Positions 25,271 through 26,839 of a stretch of DNA of 26,839 nucleotides are shown here, piece by piece. Below the pieces are notes generated by a model. The model saw only the letters and a program-made list of their open reading frames with translations, was not told the origin of the DNA and made no database searches. The DNA comes from UBA1738 sp045655325. GTDB taxonomy: Bacteria; Bacillota; Clostridia; UBA1381. Every line of letters starts with the position of its first letter. Positions within the stretch are counted from its first letter, which is position 1. A program made the position numbers and the translations under genes. Location of the stretch: positions 1 to 26,839 of the forward strand of contig JAZOOY010000069.1 in assembly GCA_045655325.1 (NCBI GenBank), given 5' to 3'.

Positions 25271-25299
25271 ATTATATCATAAAGTTCAAAATTATTCAA
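25271..25299 (-). promoter_or_regulatory. Promoter of the secreted protein gene
   Basis: Minus strand TTGAAT (25294-25299), 17-base spacer, TATAAT (25271-25276); leader about 70 bases. Confidence 0.65.
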
Positions 25300-25329
25300 T
25301 ATGTTTTCTCGCTCTTTAATATATAAAAC

Positions 25330-25356
25330 AAAAGGACATCTTATTGATGTCCTTTT
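25330..25356 (-). terminator. Terminator of the XRE regulator gene
   Basis: AAAAGGACATC / GATGTCCTTTT with loop TTATT; reads into TTTTGTTTT on the minus strand, 2 bases after the stop. Confidence 0.88.
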
Positions 25357-25358
25357 AG

Positions 25359-25595
25359 TTATTTTAACAAATCTTCATAGGTCGTATCCAGTATCTCTTT
25401 TATTGCCTTTAATTGAGATGCATAAATGTGCTGTATGCCTCTTTCAATCTTTACAAAAGATTCTCTTGTAATGTCTAATCCCATTAGTTGCATTTGTCTT
25501 ACTATGTCTATTTGCTTGATTTTCTTTTGCTTTCTTATGGCTTTTATATTTTCACCAATACGGATTGTATCCTGTTTTATCTTTTGTTCCTGCAT
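25359..25595 (-). CDS. Small XRE-family helix-turn-helix regulator (78 aa)
   Basis: Single-domain DNA-binding protein of the Cro/CI type: NIKAIRKQKKIKQIDIVRQM forms helices 1-2, and DITRESFVKIERG the recognition helix region, followed by a helical end (ASQLKAIKEILDTTYEDLLK). No sensor domain is present. Start chosen at ATG 25595, nine bases after GGAGG; the in-frame TTG at 25604 is only one base from that site. It is divergent from the Cys-rich small protein gene, and its likely operator is the inverted repeat at 25667-25682. Confidence 0.9.
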   Translation of the reverse strand: MQEQKIKQDTIRIGENIKAIRKQKKIKQIDIVRQMQLMGLDITRESFVKIERGIQHIYASQLKAIKEILDTTYEDLLK

Positions 25596-25636
25596 AATAT
25601 ACAACCTCCAAAACGAACTAAAATTAGCACTTTTTC

Positions 25637-25665
25637 TTGATTATATCTTTATTATGCGTTATAAT
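25637..25665 (+). promoter_or_regulatory. Promoter of the Cys-rich small protein gene
   Basis: TTGATT (25637-25642), 17-base spacer, TATAAT (25660-25665). A minus-strand TATAAT (25640-25645) overlaps its -35 and might serve the regulator, but I find no good -35 for it. Confidence 0.7.
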
Positions 25666-25666
25666 G

Positions 25667-25682
25667 GGACTAGTATTAGTCC
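25667..25682. promoter_or_regulatory. Inverted repeat GGACTA-GTAT-TAGTCC, candidate operator
   Basis: Perfect 6-base arms around GTAT, placed directly downstream of the -10, over the expected transcription start. Its position suits a repressor site for the neighbouring XRE protein; this is inference. Confidence 0.5.
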
Positions 25683-25701
25683 TTTTAGTGAGGTGATATA
25701 T

Positions 25702-25920
25702 ATGATAATAGATGTAGCAGGAACTATACTTACTCCAGGCAATGGCGGAAAACTATGCAAAGGCAATGGTGAATATGCTGACAAAAATGGTATATCTTTA
25801 GAATGTTGTTGTGACGAATGTGACTATGCAATTTGTTGTTTTGTTATGAAAGACTATGATAACTGTGATACTTGTTTTGATGCCTTGTGTCCACACTCTC
25901 AAATAAACAAAATTAAGTAA
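25702..25920 (+). CDS. Cysteine-rich small protein of unknown function (72 aa, 10 Cys)
   Basis: I recognise no family. Ten Cys in 72 residues, mostly in LECCCDECDYAICC and YDNCDTCFDALCPH, suggest a metal-binding or disulfide-rich protein. No signal peptide is visible, so it is likely cytoplasmic unless exported by another route. Start chosen at ATG 25702: GAGGTG lies eight bases before it and the promoter lies upstream. An earlier in-frame ATG at 25426 would overlap the regulator gene and is rejected. Confidence 0.75.
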   Translation: MIIDVAGTILTPGNGGKLCKGNGEYADKNGISLECCCDECDYAICCFVMKDYDNCDTCFDALCPHSQINKIK

Positions 25921-25967
25921 TTATTTACACCAAATTCGCATAAATAATGTGTAATTTTTGATGCAGA

Positions 25968-26024
25968 ACAAACGAAAGCGACCCGACGGCGTACTATTGT
26001 ACTCCGAGGGTCGCTTTGGTTTGT
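25968..26024. repeat. Long palindrome with CGGCGTAC-TATT-GTACTCCG core
   Basis: Arms ACAAAC / GTTTGT, AAAGCGACCC / GGGTCGCTTT and CGG / CCG around GTAC-TATT-GTAC. It lies between the convergent Cys-rich and GGGtGRT genes and may end transcription from both sides. A second small palindrome, GGCAA-AAA-TTGCC, is at 26048-26060. Related to the element at 18683-18739. Confidence 0.75.
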
Positions 26025-26061
26025 AGTTTAATTTATTAAACGTTCTGGGCAAAAATTGCCA

Positions 26062-26839
26062 TTATTTCATTGCTTCTTCTACAGCAACTGCAACAGCAAC
26101 TGTCATACCAACCATTGGGTTGTTACCAGCGCCGATAAGTCCCATCATTTCAACGTGAGCTGGAACTGATGAAGAACCTGCGAACTGAGCGTCAGAGTGC
26201 ATTCTACCCATAGTATCTGTCATACCGTAAGAAGCAGGACCTGCAGCCATGTTATCTGGGTGAAGTGTACGACCTGTACCGCCACCTGATGCAACTGAGA
26301 AGTACTTCTTACCCTGCTCGATACATTCCTTCTTGTATGTACCTGCAACTGGGTGCTGGAATCTTGTTGGGTTTGTTGAGTTACCTGTGATAGATACGTC
26401 AACGCCTTCCTTGTGCATGATTGCAACGCCTTCACGAACATCGTCTGAACCGTAGCAACGAACCTTTGCTCTTTCGCCGTCTGAATAAGCGATTTCTTCA
26501 ACTATATTAACCTTACCTGTGTAGTAGTCGAACTGAGTCTGTACATAAGTAAAGCCGTTAATTCTTGAAATAATCTTTGCAGCGTCCTTGCCAAGACCGT
26601 TAAGGATAACTCTTAGCGGTTCTTTTCTTGCCTTGTTAGCTGAACGTGCAAGACCGATAGCGCCTTCTGCTGCTGCGAATGATTCGTGACCTGCCAAGAA
26701 AGCAAAACACTTTGTTTCTTCACGAAGTAGCATAGCTCCTAAGTTACCGTGGCCGATACCAACTTTTCTGTCGTCTGCAACAGAACCAGGGATACAGAAT
26801 GACTGAAGACCAACACCGATCTTTTCAGCAGCGTCAGCA
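26062..26839 (-). CDS. GGGtGRT family protein, C-terminal part (5' end outside window)
   Basis: The frame stays open to the window edge, so at least 258 residues are encoded here; the family is usually a little over 300. The name-giving motif is present in SVASGGGTGRTLHPDNM. Other conserved stretches are GIGHGNLGAMLLREETKC, CFAFLAGHESFAAAEGAIG, VSITGNSTNPTRFQHP and GLIGAGNNPMVGMTVA. It is a conserved clostridial protein whose biochemical role I do not know. An internal ATG at 26733 is not the start, because the family sequence continues upstream of it. Confidence 0.93.
   Translation of the reverse strand, partial: ADAAEKIGVGLQSFCIPGSVADDRKVGIGHGNLGAMLLREETKCFAFLAGHESFAAAEGAIGLARSANKARKEPLRVILNGLGKDAAKIISRINGFTYVQTQFDYYTGKVNIVEEIAYSDGERAKVRCYGSDDVREGVAIMHKEGVDVSITGNSTNPTRFQHPVAGTYKKECIEQGKKYFSVASGGGTGRTLHPDNMAAGPASYGMTDTMGRMHSDAQFAGSSSVPAHVEMMGLIGAGNNPMVGMTVAVAVAVEEAMK

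Noticed and set aside
25426..25701. N-terminal extension of the Cys-rich small protein
   Set aside because: It lies antisense to the XRE gene and upstream of the predicted promoter.

Overview
The window looks like a piece of a chromosome from a low-GC Gram-positive anaerobe of class Clostridia, probably gut-associated. The SCIFF peptide and its radical SAM maturase are a clostridial hallmark. A type I dockerin, GGGtGRT and C_GCAxxG_C_C family proteins, strong AGGAGG-type ribosome sites, near-consensus TTGACA-17-TATAAT promoters and compact U-tailed terminators agree with this. I see no phage genes, insertion sequences, tRNA or rRNA, so this reads as ordinary chromosome carrying one large cell-surface locus. 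Genus cannot be settled from the sequence alone.

Layout. (1) 1-1137: 3' part of pheT, closed by a terminator. (2) 1231-14525, minus strand: two giant secreted proteins of 1908 and 2506 residues, in that transcription order and 47 bases apart, behind one promoter with a roughly 200-base leader. Both are largely built of cysteine-rich tandem units with YTCxxCG, HxxxCxCG and GH motifs. The 2506-residue protein also has a phosphodiester glycosidase (NAGPA-like) domain, a fibronectin III domain and a C-terminal dockerin; the 1908-residue protein has a beta-rich N-terminus. (3) 14881-16569, minus: the SCIFF system. The precursor is an in-frame tandem duplication of the usual peptide, followed by a hairpin and the maturase. 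(4) 16642-18012, minus: a PLP-dependent Orn/Lys/Arg decarboxylase, divergent from (5) a C_GCAxxG_C_C protein at 18147-18596. (6) 18758-22196, minus: a tightly spaced three-gene operon with a methionine gamma-lyase-like (aluminium resistance) enzyme, an ArsP_2-type 10-TM transporter and a CPA2 cation:proton antiporter. (7) 22324-23223, plus: a PflA-like radical SAM protein, convergent with (8) a CapA-family protein (minus). (9) A secreted protein of unknown function, then a small XRE regulator divergent from a 72-residue cysteine-rich protein. (10) 26062 to the window end: GGGtGRT protein, 5' end outside the window.

The most notable items are the duplicated SCIFF precursor (two 37-residue blocks identical in protein, with four silent base differences and seven cysteines per unit), the giant cysteine-repeat protein pair, and a related pair of long palindromes in two convergent intergenic gaps. 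The repeat arrays show near-identical DNA blocks at in-frame periods (114 and 198 bases), which suggests recent expansion or gene conversion. Functions of the giant proteins, the small Cys-rich protein and the secreted 247-residue protein are not known to me.
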